DNA of 64,000 nucleotides from Leifsonia sp. Root1293 (GCF_001425325.1 NZ_LMEH01000001.1:357898-421897); one strand, 5' to 3'. Counted from the stretch's first letter, positions 17,404-26,454 are shown. Notes: a model not told the origin generated them from the letters alone. Numbers and translations are program-made.

Positions 17404-18234
17404 ATGCCGAGCATCGCCGCCAGCACCACGGACGCACCCGCTCTTCCGCGCCTGTCGTGGAAGCTGGTGCCGACGCTGTTCGTCTGCGCAGCCGCCGTGA
17501 TGCTCTTCGGCGTGCAGATCATCTGGATCGGCTACGCGCTGCTCGCCGTGGGGCTGATCATCGCCGCCGTCGTCGATCGATCGCTGCTGCGCGACCTCGC
17601 CCTCATCGCCGCAGGGCTGGTCATCATCTCGACGATCTCGCTCGCCGCCGACATCAGCTACATCAACATGGTGCGCATGGGCACGGTGCTCGCCCTCGCC
17701 GTGGCCGTTCCCTACCTGGTCTCGCGCTACGTCTACCGTGAGCGGGCCATCAGGTTCCCGTGGCGCGGAGGGGGCCGGTGGACTCGGGCGCAGTGGTTCT
17801 ACCTGATCCTCGTGCTGGTGCTCGGCTGGACCATTCTCCCGTTCTACTTCATCACGTCGGGGGTGTACACGAACTGGCCGACCGTGACGGAACCGGATGC
17901 GATCGCCAGGCTCCTCGTCGGAGTGAACGCGGTCGGCATCTGGGACGAGCTGTTCTTCATCTGCGTGGTGTTCACGCTCCTGCGCCGGCACTTCCCCAAC
18001 TGGCAGGCGAACCTGCTGCAGGCCGTCATCTTCGTGTCGTTCCTGTGGGAGCTCGGCTACCAGAGCTGGGGTCCGCTGCTCACCTTCCCGTTCGCGCTGC
18101 TGCAGGGCTACACCTTCTCCCTGACCCGCTCCCTGGGCTACGTCATCACGGTGCACCTGCTCTTCGACCTCGTCGTCTTCCTGGTCATCGTGCACGCGCA
18201 CAACCCGGGAGCGCTGCCGATCTTCCTGCTTTGA
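17404..18234 (+). CDS. CPBP-family intramembrane protein with degenerate active-site motifs
   Basis: The 276-residue protein has about seven to eight membrane segments and the CPBP (Abi/CAAX protease) C-terminal region. The usual EExxxR motif appears as WDELFFIC (Asp-Glu, no Arg), the FxxxH motif is not evident (FLWEL), and only the final HLLFD resembles the third motif. This suggests a non-catalytic or altered member. It is divergent from the M4 protease gene, with only 72 bases between the starts, so the two may share regulation. Conserved family functions include prenyl-protein processing and bacteriocin immunity; nothing here picks one. Confidence 0.75.
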   Translation: MPSIAASTTDAPALPRLSWKLVPTLFVCAAAVMLFGVQIIWIGYALLAVGLIIAAVVDRSLLRDLALIAAGLVIISTISLAADISYINMVRMGTVLALAVAVPYLVSRYVYRERAIRFPWRGGGRWTRAQWFYLILVLVLGWTILPFYFITSGVYTNWPTVTEPDAIARLLVGVNAVGIWDELFFICVVFTLLRRHFPNWQANLLQAVIFVSFLWELGYQSWGPLLTFPFALLQGYTFSLTRSLGYVITVHLLFDLVVFLVIVHAHNPGALPIFLL

Positions 18235-18529
18235 CCTGACTGTCGTGCTGCCGCCGTCCTGCCGCCGCCGTTCTGCCGCCGGTGGCGTCCGCCGGCGCGT
18301 TCACAGGATCAGGACGCGGCTGAGCGCCGTGATGGGGTCTTCCTCGCCACCGTCCTGTAAACGGATGCCTGCACGGCGGCGGTACGGATGCGGCAGCCGG
18401 CGTCGCGAGGGCGGCCGCGGGTCGGGCGGCATCCGTTCGCCCCGCGTTCACCCCGCGTTCGCGGGCGCCCGCCAGTCTGATCCGGGCCGCGCGTGCGGCC
18501 ACTTCCACGCGTGCGAAGGGCAGACACGA
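18235..18529. other. Gene-free 295-bp spacer before the surface protein
   Basis: It contains GC-rich low-complexity runs (CCGCCG at the left; repeated CCCGCGTTC at the right) and probably the promoter of the surface protein gene. I see no gene, hairpin or recognisable operator in it. Confidence 0.5.
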
Positions 18530-21418
18530 ATGCGAACGACCTGGCGGGCTGCGACTGCGGCCCTGCTCACCTCCCTGGTGCTGGCGGCACCTCTCACGGC
18601 GGCGCTCGGTCAGGCCGATGCTGCCGCAGCGGCTCCGACCGCGACCGAGCTGCGCATCAACGAGGTGGAGTCCGACGGCGGAACCCCCGGCGACTGGATC
18701 GAGCTCGCGAACCCGAGCGCGGCATCTGTCGACGCCTCCGGCCTCGTGCTCAAGGACAACGACGACACCCACGCCTTCGTCATCCCGAGCGGTTCGACCA
18801 TCGCGGCCGGCGGCTTCCTCGCGCTCGACGTCGACCCGTCGTTCGGTCTCGGCAAGGCCGACTCCGCACGCCTCTTCACGGCCGACGGCGTGCTCATCGA
18901 CTCCTACACCTGGGCCGCCCACGCCGTCGGAACCACCTACGGACGATGCGCCGACGCGACGGGTGACTTCACCACGACGGCGTCGGTCACGAAGGGAGCC
19001 GCCAACGACTGCGGCGCCGGAACGCCGACGCCCACCCCGACGCCGACTCCGACGCCCACCCCGACGCCCACCCCGACGACTCCGCCGGCGGAGGCATCCG
19101 CCCTGCGCATCAACGAGATCGAATCGAACCCCGACGACTGGGTGGAGTTCATCAACACCTCGGATGCCGCGCTCGATGCCTCCGGCTACAGGTTCAAGGA
19201 CGGCGACGACGCGCACGACTTCTTCGTAATCCCCGACGGATCGGTGATCGCGGCTCACGGGTTGCTCGTGGTCGACGCTCTTCCCTGGGGCCTGGGCGCC
19301 CCCGAGACCGCTCGCCTCTACGCTCCCGACGGCACCACGCTCGTCGACAGCCACTCCTGGACGAACCACGCCGCCGCCAGCCTCGGCCGCTGCCCCGACG
19401 GGAGCGGCGCCATCGTCGCCACCTCGTCCGTCACCAAGGGCGCCGTGAACGACTGCAGTGTCGCCGTGCGCATCAACGAGGTCGAATCGAGCGGAGTCGA
19501 CGGCGACTGGATCGAGCTGCGCAACATCGGAGCTCCGGCGGACATCTCGGGCCTCGTGCTCACCGACAACGACCCGAGCCACGAGCTCGTCATTCCGGCG
19601 GGAACCCTGCTTCCTGCCAACGGCTACGTCTCCTTCGCGACGGAGCCCTCCTTCGGACTCGGCGGCGCAGACTCGGCGAGGCTGCTCTCCGCCGACCGCG
19701 GCACCGTCATCGACTCCTACAGCTGGACCACCCACGCCCCCACGAGCTACGGACGCTGCCCCGATGGCACCGGCGAGTTCATCACGACCGCTGACCCCAC
19801 GCGCGATGTAGCCAACTCCTGTGTCGTGAGCGCGCCCGTCGACGCCTGGCCGGGCGGAGCATCCGTCACCACGGCGGATGTCGTAGGCGTGCTCGGCGGC
19901 AACATGAGCGGACTCGTGCACGAGCAGACCGGTTCCGCCGCCTCGGCCGGCACTCTCTGGGCCGCGAAGAACGGCCCCGGAGCGCTCTACAACCTCGCCT
20001 GGGACGGCAGCGTCTGGGCTCCGATCACGACCGACGGCTGGTCCGGCGGCAAGGCCCTGCACTACCCGGACGGTACCGGCGACGTCGATGCCGAAGGCGT
20101 CACGATCACGGGGGCCGGAGCATCCGGTGGCGTGTTCGTCGCCTCGGAGCGCAACAACGCGAGCAACGCCGTCAGCCGCCTCTCGGTTCTCAAGTACGAC
20201 GTGTCCGGAAGCGCGACCTCTCTCACCGCGACGCACGAGTGGAACCTCACCGCCGACCTGCCCGCCGTCGGCGCCAATGCCGGCTTCGAGGCGGTGACGT
20301 GGGTTCCGGATGCGTGGCTCACGGCGCGCGGACTGCTCGATCAGAGCACCGGCGCACTGTACGACCCCGCGCGTTACCCCGACCACACGGGCGGCCTGTT
20401 CCTCGTCGGCGTCGAGACGGCCGGAGCGGTCTACGCCTACGCCCTCGACCAGACCACGGGAGCATTCACGCGAGTCGCATCGTTCGCGAGCGGCCTGACC
20501 AGCGTCATGGAGCTCGGCTTCGACGCCGAGAAGAGCGCGGTGTGGGCGGTCTGCGACGACACCTGCCAGGGGCGCAGCATCCTGCTCGACATCGCGCAGT
20601 CTGGCGTCGACGACGGCAGGTTCGTGGGCGTCGCAGCCTACGAGCGACCGGCGGGCATGCCGAACCTCAACAACGAGGGCTTCGTCGTGATGCCCCAGTC
20701 GCAGTGCGTGAACGGATCCAAGCCGGTCTACTACGCCGACGATGCGGCGACAGATGGCCACGCGCTGCGCGCTGGCACCATCGACTGCACGGTGCTGCCG
20801 GTCGACCCGACCGATCCGACGGATCCGACCGATCCGACTGATCCGACCGATCCCACGGGTCCGACCGATCCGACCGACCCAACGGACCCGACGGATCCCA
20901 CGGATCCCACGGATCCCACGGATCCCACTGACCCGGTGACGCCGGGCGTCCCGACCCCGATCCCCGGTGACCAGCTCACCGAGGCGAACCGCGGATCGGT
21001 GTCCACGGCATCCGGAGCGCTCGCAGGACAGCGCTTCACGGTGTCGGTCGGCACGGAGCACGCGGGGGAGAAGGTCGACGTCTGGCTGTACTCGACGCCG
21101 CGGCACGTCGGGCGTATCCAGGTCGGCGTCGCGGGAACCGTGACCATCACGATCCCCGTCGACACCGTGGCCGGCGCGCATCGCATCGCCGTGACGGACG
21201 CGAACGGTGAGCTCATCGGCTGGACCGACATCACGATCACGGCGGCCGCTGTGGCCGACGGTTCAGGCGATCCGGATGCCGCGACTCCGAGCACGCTGGC
21301 CTCGACGGGATCCGACGCCGGGGGAGCAGCGATGCTCGCCGGCGCCCTGCTGTCGATCGGTGTCGCGCTGCTCGTCGTCCGACGGCGTCGGGCCGCCTTC
21401 CGCCCCCTGGTCGAGTAG
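18530..21418 (+). CDS. Cell-wall-anchored surface protein with three lamin-tail domains and an esterase-like phytase domain
   Basis: The 962-residue protein starts at ATG 18530 with a signal peptide (RAATAALLTSLVLAAPLTAA). Three lamin-tail domains follow (about 41-161, 192-310 and 313-431), each opening RINEVES or RINEIES and ending in an asparagine-cysteine segment; a Thr-Pro linker separates the first two. Residues 435-755 resemble the esterase-like phytase beta-propeller (GFEAVTWVPDAW, GGLFLVGVE). A Asp-Pro-Thr repeat stalk (about 758-803) leads to a small beta domain and the sorting signal LASTG (923-927), a hydrophobic helix and RRRR. LAxTG fits class E sortases. The final Leu-Val-Glu-stop comes from a family A repeat. 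Confidence 0.86.
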   Translation: MRTTWRAATAALLTSLVLAAPLTAALGQADAAAAAPTATELRINEVESDGGTPGDWIELANPSAASVDASGLVLKDNDDTHAFVIPSGSTIAAGGFLALDVDPSFGLGKADSARLFTADGVLIDSYTWAAHAVGTTYGRCADATGDFTTTASVTKGAANDCGAGTPTPTPTPTPTPTPTPTPTTPPAEASALRINEIESNPDDWVEFINTSDAALDASGYRFKDGDDAHDFFVIPDGSVIAAHGLLVVDALPWGLGAPETARLYAPDGTTLVDSHSWTNHAAASLGRCPDGSGAIVATSSVTKGAVNDCSVAVRINEVESSGVDGDWIELRNIGAPADISGLVLTDNDPSHELVIPAGTLLPANGYVSFATEPSFGLGGADSARLLSADRGTVIDSYSWTTHAPTSYGRCPDGTGEFITTADPTRDVANSCVVSAPVDAWPGGASVTTADVVGVLGGNMSGLVHEQTGSAASAGTLWAAKNGPGALYNLAWDGSVWAPITTDGWSGGKALHYPDGTGDVDAEGVTITGAGASGGVFVASERNNASNAVSRLSVLKYDVSGSATSLTATHEWNLTADLPAVGANAGFEAVTWVPDAWLTARGLLDQSTGALYDPARYPDHTGGLFLVGVETAGAVYAYALDQTTGAFTRVASFASGLTSVMELGFDAEKSAVWAVCDDTCQGRSILLDIAQSGVDDGRFVGVAAYERPAGMPNLNNEGFVVMPQSQCVNGSKPVYYADDAATDGHALRAGTIDCTVLPVDPTDPTDPTDPTDPTDPTGPTDPTDPTDPTDPTDPTDPTDPTDPVTPGVPTPIPGDQLTEANRGSVSTASGALAGQRFTVSVGTEHAGEKVDVWLYSTPRHVGRIQVGVAGTVTITIPVDTVAGAHRIAVTDANGELIGWTDITITAAAVADGSGDPDAATPSTLASTGSDAGGAAMLAGALLSIGVALLVVRRRRAAFRPLVE

Positions 21419-21613
21419 CGACCGCCTTCCGCCCGCCGGTCGAGTAGCGGCCGAGCGCAGCGAGGACGCGTATCGAGACCACGTTCCGCTGGTCGAGTAG
21501 CGACTGAGCGCAGCGAGGACGCGTATCGAGACCACCATCACGAGCGACCCTGCTCCCGATGGCGGTGGTCTCGATACGCCGGCTCCTTCGTCGCGGGCTA
21601 CTCGACCAGCGGC
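21407..21613. repeat. REP-like palindrome family A, copy 4 (several direct and inverted units)
   Basis: The units CTGGTCGAGTAG (21407), CCGGTCGAGTAG (21440) and CTGGTCGAGTAG (21490) run rightward; the latter two extend to GAGGACGCGTATCGAGACC. An oppositely oriented unit (GGTCTCGATACGCC to CTACTCGACCAGCGG) closes the array at 21567-21613. The first unit ends the surface protein gene. Confidence 0.88.
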
Positions 21614-21707
21614 GGCTCGGCGACTCGAGCACCTGCGGCGCGGCCAACCAGACGAGCGACACCGCTCACTGTCGATACGCTGGGGAGACATTCTCGAAGG
21701 GACCCCC

Positions 21708-21935
21708 ATGAAGGACTATGCGTTCGCCGGAGCCGAATCCATCAATCGAGCGATCGGGATCCTCGTGGCCCTCGACCAGGTGCAGGTGAACGCGATGGAC
21801 GAGCTCGCGATCGACAGCGCCATCGACGAGTGCGAGCAGGAATACGAGAAGGCCGTCGCCGATCCGAGCTACGTTCCGAGCAAGGACTTCATCGTGCGTC
21901 TAGACAACTACCTTGCCCTCGGCGACCGTCGATAG
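21708..21935 (+). CDS. Small acidic hypothetical protein
   Basis: The 75-residue product is acidic in its middle part (IDECEQEYEKAV), has no membrane segment or signal, and is predicted to be mostly helical. ATG 21708 has a GAAGGGA ribosome site and an upstream TACGCT that may be a -10 box at 21675-21680. I do not recognise the family. It lies between a repeat array and rpsO and appears to have its own promoter. Confidence 0.7.
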   Translation: MKDYAFAGAESINRAIGILVALDQVQVNAMDELAIDSAIDECEQEYEKAVADPSYVPSKDFIVRLDNYLALGDRR

Positions 21936-22123
21936 CTGCTCGGCGGCCCTCGGCAGCGGCAGTGCCGTTCATCGCGATCGCCGCTGCACTCTCCTCACCG
22001 TGTCGGTCGAGCCGGCGGTGCTCTGGTAGACTCTTCAGGTTGCCGTCAGAACGGCCGCGGATAAAGAGAGCTCGGGCATTCGGCCACGGGCACCGCGCAA
22101 TGAAGAGATAAGGGGATCAACCT

Positions 22124-22393
22124 ATGGCACTGGATGCAGACGTCAAGAAGGCGATCATCGAAGAGTACGCAACCCACCCCGGTGACACCGGATCCCCCGA
22201 GGTCCAGATCGCTCTGATGACCAAGCGGATCAAGGATCTCACCGAGCACCTCAAGGAGCACAAGCACGACCACCACTCGCGTCGTGGACTGCTTCTCCTG
22301 GTGGGCCAGCGTCGCCGTCTGCTCGGATACCTCTCCGACGTGGACATCACGCGCTACCGCACGCTCATCGAGCGTCTCGGACTGCGCCGCTAG
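22124..22393 (+). CDS. rpsO: 30S ribosomal protein S15
   Basis: The 89-residue protein has the S15 length and motifs: [34 protein letters not shown] and QRRRLLGYL ending ERLGLRR. It binds 16S rRNA in the central domain and bridges to 23S. ATG follows an AAGGGGA site. The leader of about 90 bases (22035-22123), with a TAGACT -10 candidate at 22027-22032, may include the autoregulatory structure usual for rpsO. A terminator follows, so pnp downstream is transcribed separately here, with several genes between. Confidence 0.97.
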   Translation: MALDADVKKAIIEEYATHPGDTGSPEVQIALMTKRIKDLTEHLKEHKHDHHSRRGLLLLVGQRRRLLGYLSDVDITRYRTLIERLGLRR

Positions 22394-22426
22394 GCAACTC
22401 TTCGCTGACAACGCGAACTTCTTGCG

Positions 22427-22458
22427 AACGGGCCGTCACCTTCGGGTGGCGGCCCGTT
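22427..22458 (+). terminator. Terminator of rpsO
   Basis: AACGGGCCGTCACC pairs with GGTGGCGGCCCGTT around a TTCG tetraloop (one bulged base), 33 bases after the rpsO stop. Confidence 0.8.
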
Positions 22459-22534
22459 CGTCATGTCCGGGGTGCGGATGCCGCCCCCTCGGTGCCCGGC
22501 GCCGAGTGTCTGCAGGCGTCCCTAAACTCGAGCC

Positions 22535-23500
22535 ATGCGCTTCGGAATCGTCATTCTGCCCCAACACGACTGGCCGGAGGCCGTCCGCTACTGGCGCGGC
22601 GCCGAAGAGCTCGGCTTCGACCACGCCTGGACCTATGACCACCTGTCCTGGCGTGGACTCGCGGGCGAACGCTGGCACGCGACGGTCCCCACCCTCACCG
22701 CCGCGGCGATGGTCACCGAGCGCATCCGGCTCGGAACTTTCGTCGCCTCACCCAACTTCAGGCATCCGGTGCCCTTCGCCAAAGACATCGCCACTGTCGA
22801 CCAGATCTCGGCCGGGCGCGTCATCCTCGGCCTCGGATCGGGCGGAACGGGCTTCGACGCCTTCGTGCTCGGCCAGGCCGGGCTGCTCCCGCGTGAGCGC
22901 TACGAGCGCTTCGCCGAGTTCACCGAGGCGCTCGACACCCTGCTGCGGTTCGAGCCGCTGACGCCCGCCGTCGCCGATGCCCCCATCGACGGCTCCATGC
23001 CGGCCGACGACGTCATCGACCCCGCCGTGGCCGAACCGGGAACGGCGGGCATCTCCTTCTCGGGCGGCTGGTACACGGCCGTCGACGCCCGCATGGTCGG
23101 CGGACCGGCGCAGGAGCCGCGGATGCCGTTCCTCGTCGCAGCCGATGGTCCGCGGGCGCTCAGGCTGGCGGCCAGGTTCGGCCAGGGCTGGGTGACCACC
23201 GGGGGAGACGCCGACACGATCGAGCTGTGGTGGGGGCGACTCCGCGAGCTCTCGGACCGGCTTGCCGTCGCGTGCGAGGAGGAAGGGCGAGACCCGGCAT
23301 CCATCGACCGGTCGCTGCTGTTCGACTCGCAGACGAAGTTCGCGCTCGAGAGCGTCGACGCCTTCGAGGACGCCGTCGGGCGCGCGTCGGAGCTGGGCTT
23401 CACCGACTTCATGACGCACTGGCCACGGGAGAACGGGCTCTACGCCGGCTCCGAGGCTGTTCTCGAGGAGGTCGCCTCGCGGCTCGATCGCTGGCGCTGA
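22535..23500 (+). CDS. LLM-class flavin-dependent oxidoreductase
   Basis: The 321-residue protein has the luciferase-like monooxygenase TIM barrel: MRFGIVILPQ, AEELGFDHAWTYDHL, ERIRLGTFVASPNFRHP and ISAGRVILGLGSGGTGFD. Members use FMN or F420; the sequence does not settle which. It stands alone after the rpsO terminator, 45 bases ahead of a membrane protein gene that may share its transcript. Substrate unknown. Confidence 0.87.
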   Translation: MRFGIVILPQHDWPEAVRYWRGAEELGFDHAWTYDHLSWRGLAGERWHATVPTLTAAAMVTERIRLGTFVASPNFRHPVPFAKDIATVDQISAGRVILGLGSGGTGFDAFVLGQAGLLPRERYERFAEFTEALDTLLRFEPLTPAVADAPIDGSMPADDVIDPAVAEPGTAGISFSGGWYTAVDARMVGGPAQEPRMPFLVAADGPRALRLAARFGQGWVTTGGDADTIELWWGRLRELSDRLAVACEEEGRDPASIDRSLLFDSQTKFALESVDAFEDAVGRASELGFTDFMTHWPRENGLYAGSEAVLEEVASRLDRWR

Positions 23501-23545
23501 CCGGCCCGCGCGGGGCCCACCGTCATCCGCGATACCGTTGAGGGC

Positions 23546-24157
23546 GTGTCTGAACCCCGCAACAAGTCGCTGCTCCACTGGGAGCCGTTCGCCTACATCC
23601 TGCTGATCGTGCTCGTGGTGCTGGCCGGGTCGCTCGATCCCCAGGGGGCTCCGGTCGCGTTCTGGATCGCGGCCGTGTTCGCCGCGGCGGCGACGGTGTT
23701 CTTCCTGGTGGCGTTCGTGTCGTACGGGCGACGGTCGCGGCTGAATCCAGACCCCGCCGGCAACCTGCGCAGCCTCGCCGACATCACCATCGTGCCGGCG
23801 GAGCACGTCCCGTCAGAGACCAACCCGACCGTGACGGTGGCCGACGCGGGCAGGCACCAGTCGGCCATCGACATCGTGCGCTCGCGTGGCGGTGAGGCGG
23901 TGCGGGCAGTGCTGGTGCCGCGGGCCAGCCGCTGGTTGTCCCGGCGCTACCGCATCGGCGTTCAGCTGCTGGCTGCCGGCGAGATCCGCCATGCGGGCTT
24001 CCTGCCCGATGCCGCCGACGAGCGCTGGCGCGACCAGCTTGGTGCGCTCCGAGACGATGGCCGCTACGTCGAGGTTCCCGCCGTCATCCTCGGATCCCAG
24101 CAGCCGTTCAGCGTCGACCTCGACGTGAGCGGTCTCCCGGCGGCCCTCGGCGAGTAG
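23546..24157 (+). CDS. Two-span membrane protein of unknown function
   Basis: The 203-residue product has two membrane segments near the N-terminus (about 13-31 and 36-60) and a soluble domain of about 140 residues after the RRSRLNP positive patch, so the domain is cytoplasmic by the positive-inside rule. The start is GTG 23546. I recognise no domain. It follows the LLM oxidoreductase by 45 bases. Confidence 0.72.
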   Translation: MSEPRNKSLLHWEPFAYILLIVLVVLAGSLDPQGAPVAFWIAAVFAAAATVFFLVAFVSYGRRSRLNPDPAGNLRSLADITIVPAEHVPSETNPTVTVADAGRHQSAIDIVRSRGGEAVRAVLVPRASRWLSRRYRIGVQLLAAGEIRHAGFLPDAADERWRDQLGALRDDGRYVEVPAVILGSQQPFSVDLDVSGLPAALGE

Positions 24158-24176
24158 GCGCTTCCCGGGGAACCAC

Positions 24177-24250
24177 AAAGCGAGGAGATTCTCCGGCAAG
24201 CGGCGATCCGGTGTGCGAATCACGCCTCAGACGGAGAATCTCCTCGCTTT
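24177..24250. repeat. Perfect 19-bp inverted repeat between convergent genes
   Basis: AAAGCGAGGAGATTCTCCG at 24177-24195 is perfectly complementary to the segment at 24232-24250, with a 36-base loop. It lies between the convergent membrane-protein gene and trxA and may serve as a bidirectional terminator; its long perfect arms and large loop are more like a mobile palindrome. Confidence 0.85.
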
Positions 24251-24278
24251 CCAGGTGGGGGCGAAGGAGCGGCCGGGC

Positions 24279-24671
24279 TCAGGCCTCGGGGTTCTGCGCC
24301 TCCTGCAGAGCCTTCTCCTCGGCGGCGATCTGCTCGTGCACCGCGGTCATGTCGAGGCCGCGCACCTGCTCGATGAGGTCGTCGAGCGTTGCCGGGGGCA
24401 GTGCGCCGGCCTGCGAGAAGACTCCGACGCCGTCCTTGAACGCCATCAGCGTGGGGATGGACTGGATGCCCATGCCGCCCGCGATCTCGCGCTCCGCCTC
24501 GGTGTCGACCTTGGCGAAGGTGATGTCGGTGTGCTTCTCGGATGCCGCCTCGAAGGTCGGTCCGAACTGGCGGCAGGGGCCGCACCACTCGGCCCAGTAG
24601 TCGATCAGCACGATGCCGCCATCGGTGATGGTCTTCTCGAAGGTGTCCATGGTCAGGTTGACGGTAGCCAT
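24279..24671 (-). CDS. trxA: Thioredoxin
   Basis: The 130-residue thioredoxin has the active site WCGPC at 29-33 and the conserved cis-proline segment IQSIPTLMAF. It keeps cytoplasmic protein thiols reduced. A charged helical extension of about 25 residues follows the usual 105-residue domain (LDMTAVHEQIAAEEKALQEA). Start ATG 24671. No thioredoxin reductase is adjacent, so this may be a secondary thioredoxin. Confidence 0.92.
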   Translation of the reverse strand: MATVNLTMDTFEKTITDGGIVLIDYWAEWCGPCRQFGPTFEAASEKHTDITFAKVDTEAEREIAGGMGIQSIPTLMAFKDGVGVFSQAGALPPATLDDLIEQVRGLDMTAVHEQIAAEEKALQEAQNPEA

Positions 24672-24720
24672 GCCCTCAAGTTTACCGGCGGTTTCCGGCG
24701 CATCCAGGGGCCGGGAAGCG

Positions 24721-26454
24721 TCAGTCGAACAGCCGTCGGAACACGTTCGTGTCCGCCAGGTCGACCAGCTCGTCCGCGCGGCCCGACATGATCGTGCGGA
24801 GGGCGTAGAGGGTGAAGCCCTTGGCCTGCGCCGCGGTGATGGTCGGCGGGATCGACAGCTCCTGACGGGCCGTCACGACGTCGACGAGCGCTGGCCCGTC
24901 GTGCGCGAAGGCGGCGCGCAGAGCTGCTTCGAGGTCGTCCGGCTTCTCCACCCGCTGCCCGTGGATGCCGACGGCGTTCGCCACGTCGGCGAAGTTCGGG
25001 TTTTCGAGCCCGGTGCCGAAGTTCACGAAGCCCGCTGCCTTCATCTCCAGTTCGACGAAGTTCAGCGAGGAGTTGTTGAAGACGATGATCTTCACCGGAA
25101 GCTTGTTCTGTCGGAGCGTGAGCAGCTCTCCGAGCAGCATCGCCAGCCCGCCGTCGCCCGACAACGCGATCACCTGGCGCCCGCGATCGATCGACTGCAC
25201 GCCGATCGCGTGCGGCAGCGCATTGGCCATGGTGCCGTGCGCGAACGACCCGATGAGCCGGCGCTTCCCGTTCATCTTCAGGTAGCGAGCCGCCCAGACG
25301 ACGGGGGATCCGACATCCGGGATGAACACGGCGTCCTCGCTCGCCAGGTCGCTCACCAACCTGGCGACGTACTGCGGATGGATCGGCTCACGGTTCCGGT
25401 CGTTGGTCGCCAGGTCGTCGAGCCCCTTCCTGGTCTTCGCGTAGTGCGCCGTGGACGAGTCGAGGTGCTTCGAGCTGGTCTTCGCCTCGAGCAACGGGAG
25501 CAGGGCGTCGACGGTGTCTGCGACGGTTCCGACGAGGCCCACGTCGATGGGGGTGCGCCGTCCGAGCTGCTCTCCGCGGATGTCGACCTGCACGATCTTC
25601 GCCTTGCCCGGGTAGAACTGCGGATACGGGAAGTCGGTGCCGAGCATGAGCAGGGCGTCGCAGCTCTCCATCGCCCGGTAGCCAGAGGCGAATCCGAGCA
25701 GTCCTGTCATGCCCACGTCGTAGGGATTGTCGTACTCGATGAACTCCTTGCCGCGCATGGCGTGCACGACCGGAGCCCGCAGTCTCTCCGCGATGGCGAG
25801 GAGCTGCGGGTGGGCGCCTTCGACACCGGCGCCTCCGAGGATCGTCACCTTCCTGGCGGTGTTCAAGACCTCGGCGGCGGATGCGAGGGACTCCTCGGTG
25901 GGCAGCATCCGTCGGGGAATGGTGCGGATGGGCGCCGACGGGCGGCGTCCGGCATCCTGCTGCAGGAAGATCTCGCCGGGGACGACGACCACGGCGACGC
26001 CCCGCCGTTCGAGAGCCGTGCGCATGGCGATCTCGAGCACTCGGGGAAGCTGCTCCGGCACGCTCACGAGCTCCGTGTAGACGCTGCACTCGCGGAACAG
26101 GTCCTGCGGATGCGTCTCCTGGAAGTAGGTGCTGCCGATCTCGGATGCCGGTATCTGCGCCGCGATGGCCAGTACGGGAACGCGCGAGCGGTTGGCGTCG
26201 TACAGCCCGTTGATGAGGTGCAGGTTGCCCGGGCCGCAGCTGCCGGCGCAGACGGCCAGTTCGCCGGTGATCGCGGCCTCGGCCGCAGCGGCGAAGGCTG
26301 CCGCCTCCTCATGGCGAACATGCTGCCAGGCGACGGTGCCGGCACGCCGCAGTGCGTCGGTGAAGCCGTTGAGCGAGTCTCCCGGGAGCCCGTAGACCCG
26401 CTCGACTCCTGCATCCTGGATGATCTTCACCATGGTGTCGGCGATTGTCGGCAT
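24721..26454 (-). CDS. poxB: Pyruvate dehydrogenase (quinone) / pyruvate oxidase
   Basis: The 577-residue ThDP- and FAD-dependent enzyme decarboxylates pyruvate to acetate and reduces membrane quinone. The N-terminal pyrimidine-binding domain (VYGLPGDSLNGF, HEEAAAFAAAAEA), the central FAD domain, and the C-terminal ThDP site GDGGLAMLLGEL...NNSSLNFVE are all present. The C-terminal ADELVDLADTNVFRRLF matches the membrane-binding tail of PoxB, in contrast to acetolactate synthases. Start ATG 26454. It is divergent from a flavin monooxygenase pair across 163 bases. Confidence 0.93.
   Translation of the reverse strand: MPTIADTMVKIIQDAGVERVYGLPGDSLNGFTDALRRAGTVAWQHVRHEEAAAFAAAAEAAITGELAVCAGSCGPGNLHLINGLYDANRSRVPVLAIAAQIPASEIGSTYFQETHPQDLFRECSVYTELVSVPEQLPRVLEIAMRTALERRGVAVVVVPGEIFLQQDAGRRPSAPIRTIPRRMLPTEESLASAAEVLNTARKVTILGGAGVEGAHPQLLAIAERLRAPVVHAMRGKEFIEYDNPYDVGMTGLLGFASGYRAMESCDALLMLGTDFPYPQFYPGKAKIVQVDIRGEQLGRRTPIDVGLVGTVADTVDALLPLLEAKTSSKHLDSSTAHYAKTRKGLDDLATNDRNREPIHPQYVARLVSDLASEDAVFIPDVGSPVVWAARYLKMNGKRRLIGSFAHGTMANALPHAIGVQSIDRGRQVIALSGDGGLAMLLGELLTLRQNKLPVKIIVFNNSSLNFVELEMKAAGFVNFGTGLENPNFADVANAVGIHGQRVEKPDDLEAALRAAFAHDGPALVDVVTARQELSIPPTITAAQAKGFTLYALRTIMSGRADELVDLADTNVFRRLFD

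Noticed and set aside
18185-21181. A 998-codon open frame on the minus strand opposite the surface protein gene, and similar long frames opposite pnp, rnj/dapA and other genes
   Set aside because: They are antisense shadows caused by high GC in the third codon position: Arg/Val/Gly-rich, with no domain motif and no ribosome site, while the opposite strand encodes clear proteins.
24721-26454. Acetolactate synthase
   Set aside because: The ThDP enzyme's C-terminal membrane-binding tail and lack of a small regulatory subunit gene nearby fit pyruvate oxidase (quinone) instead.
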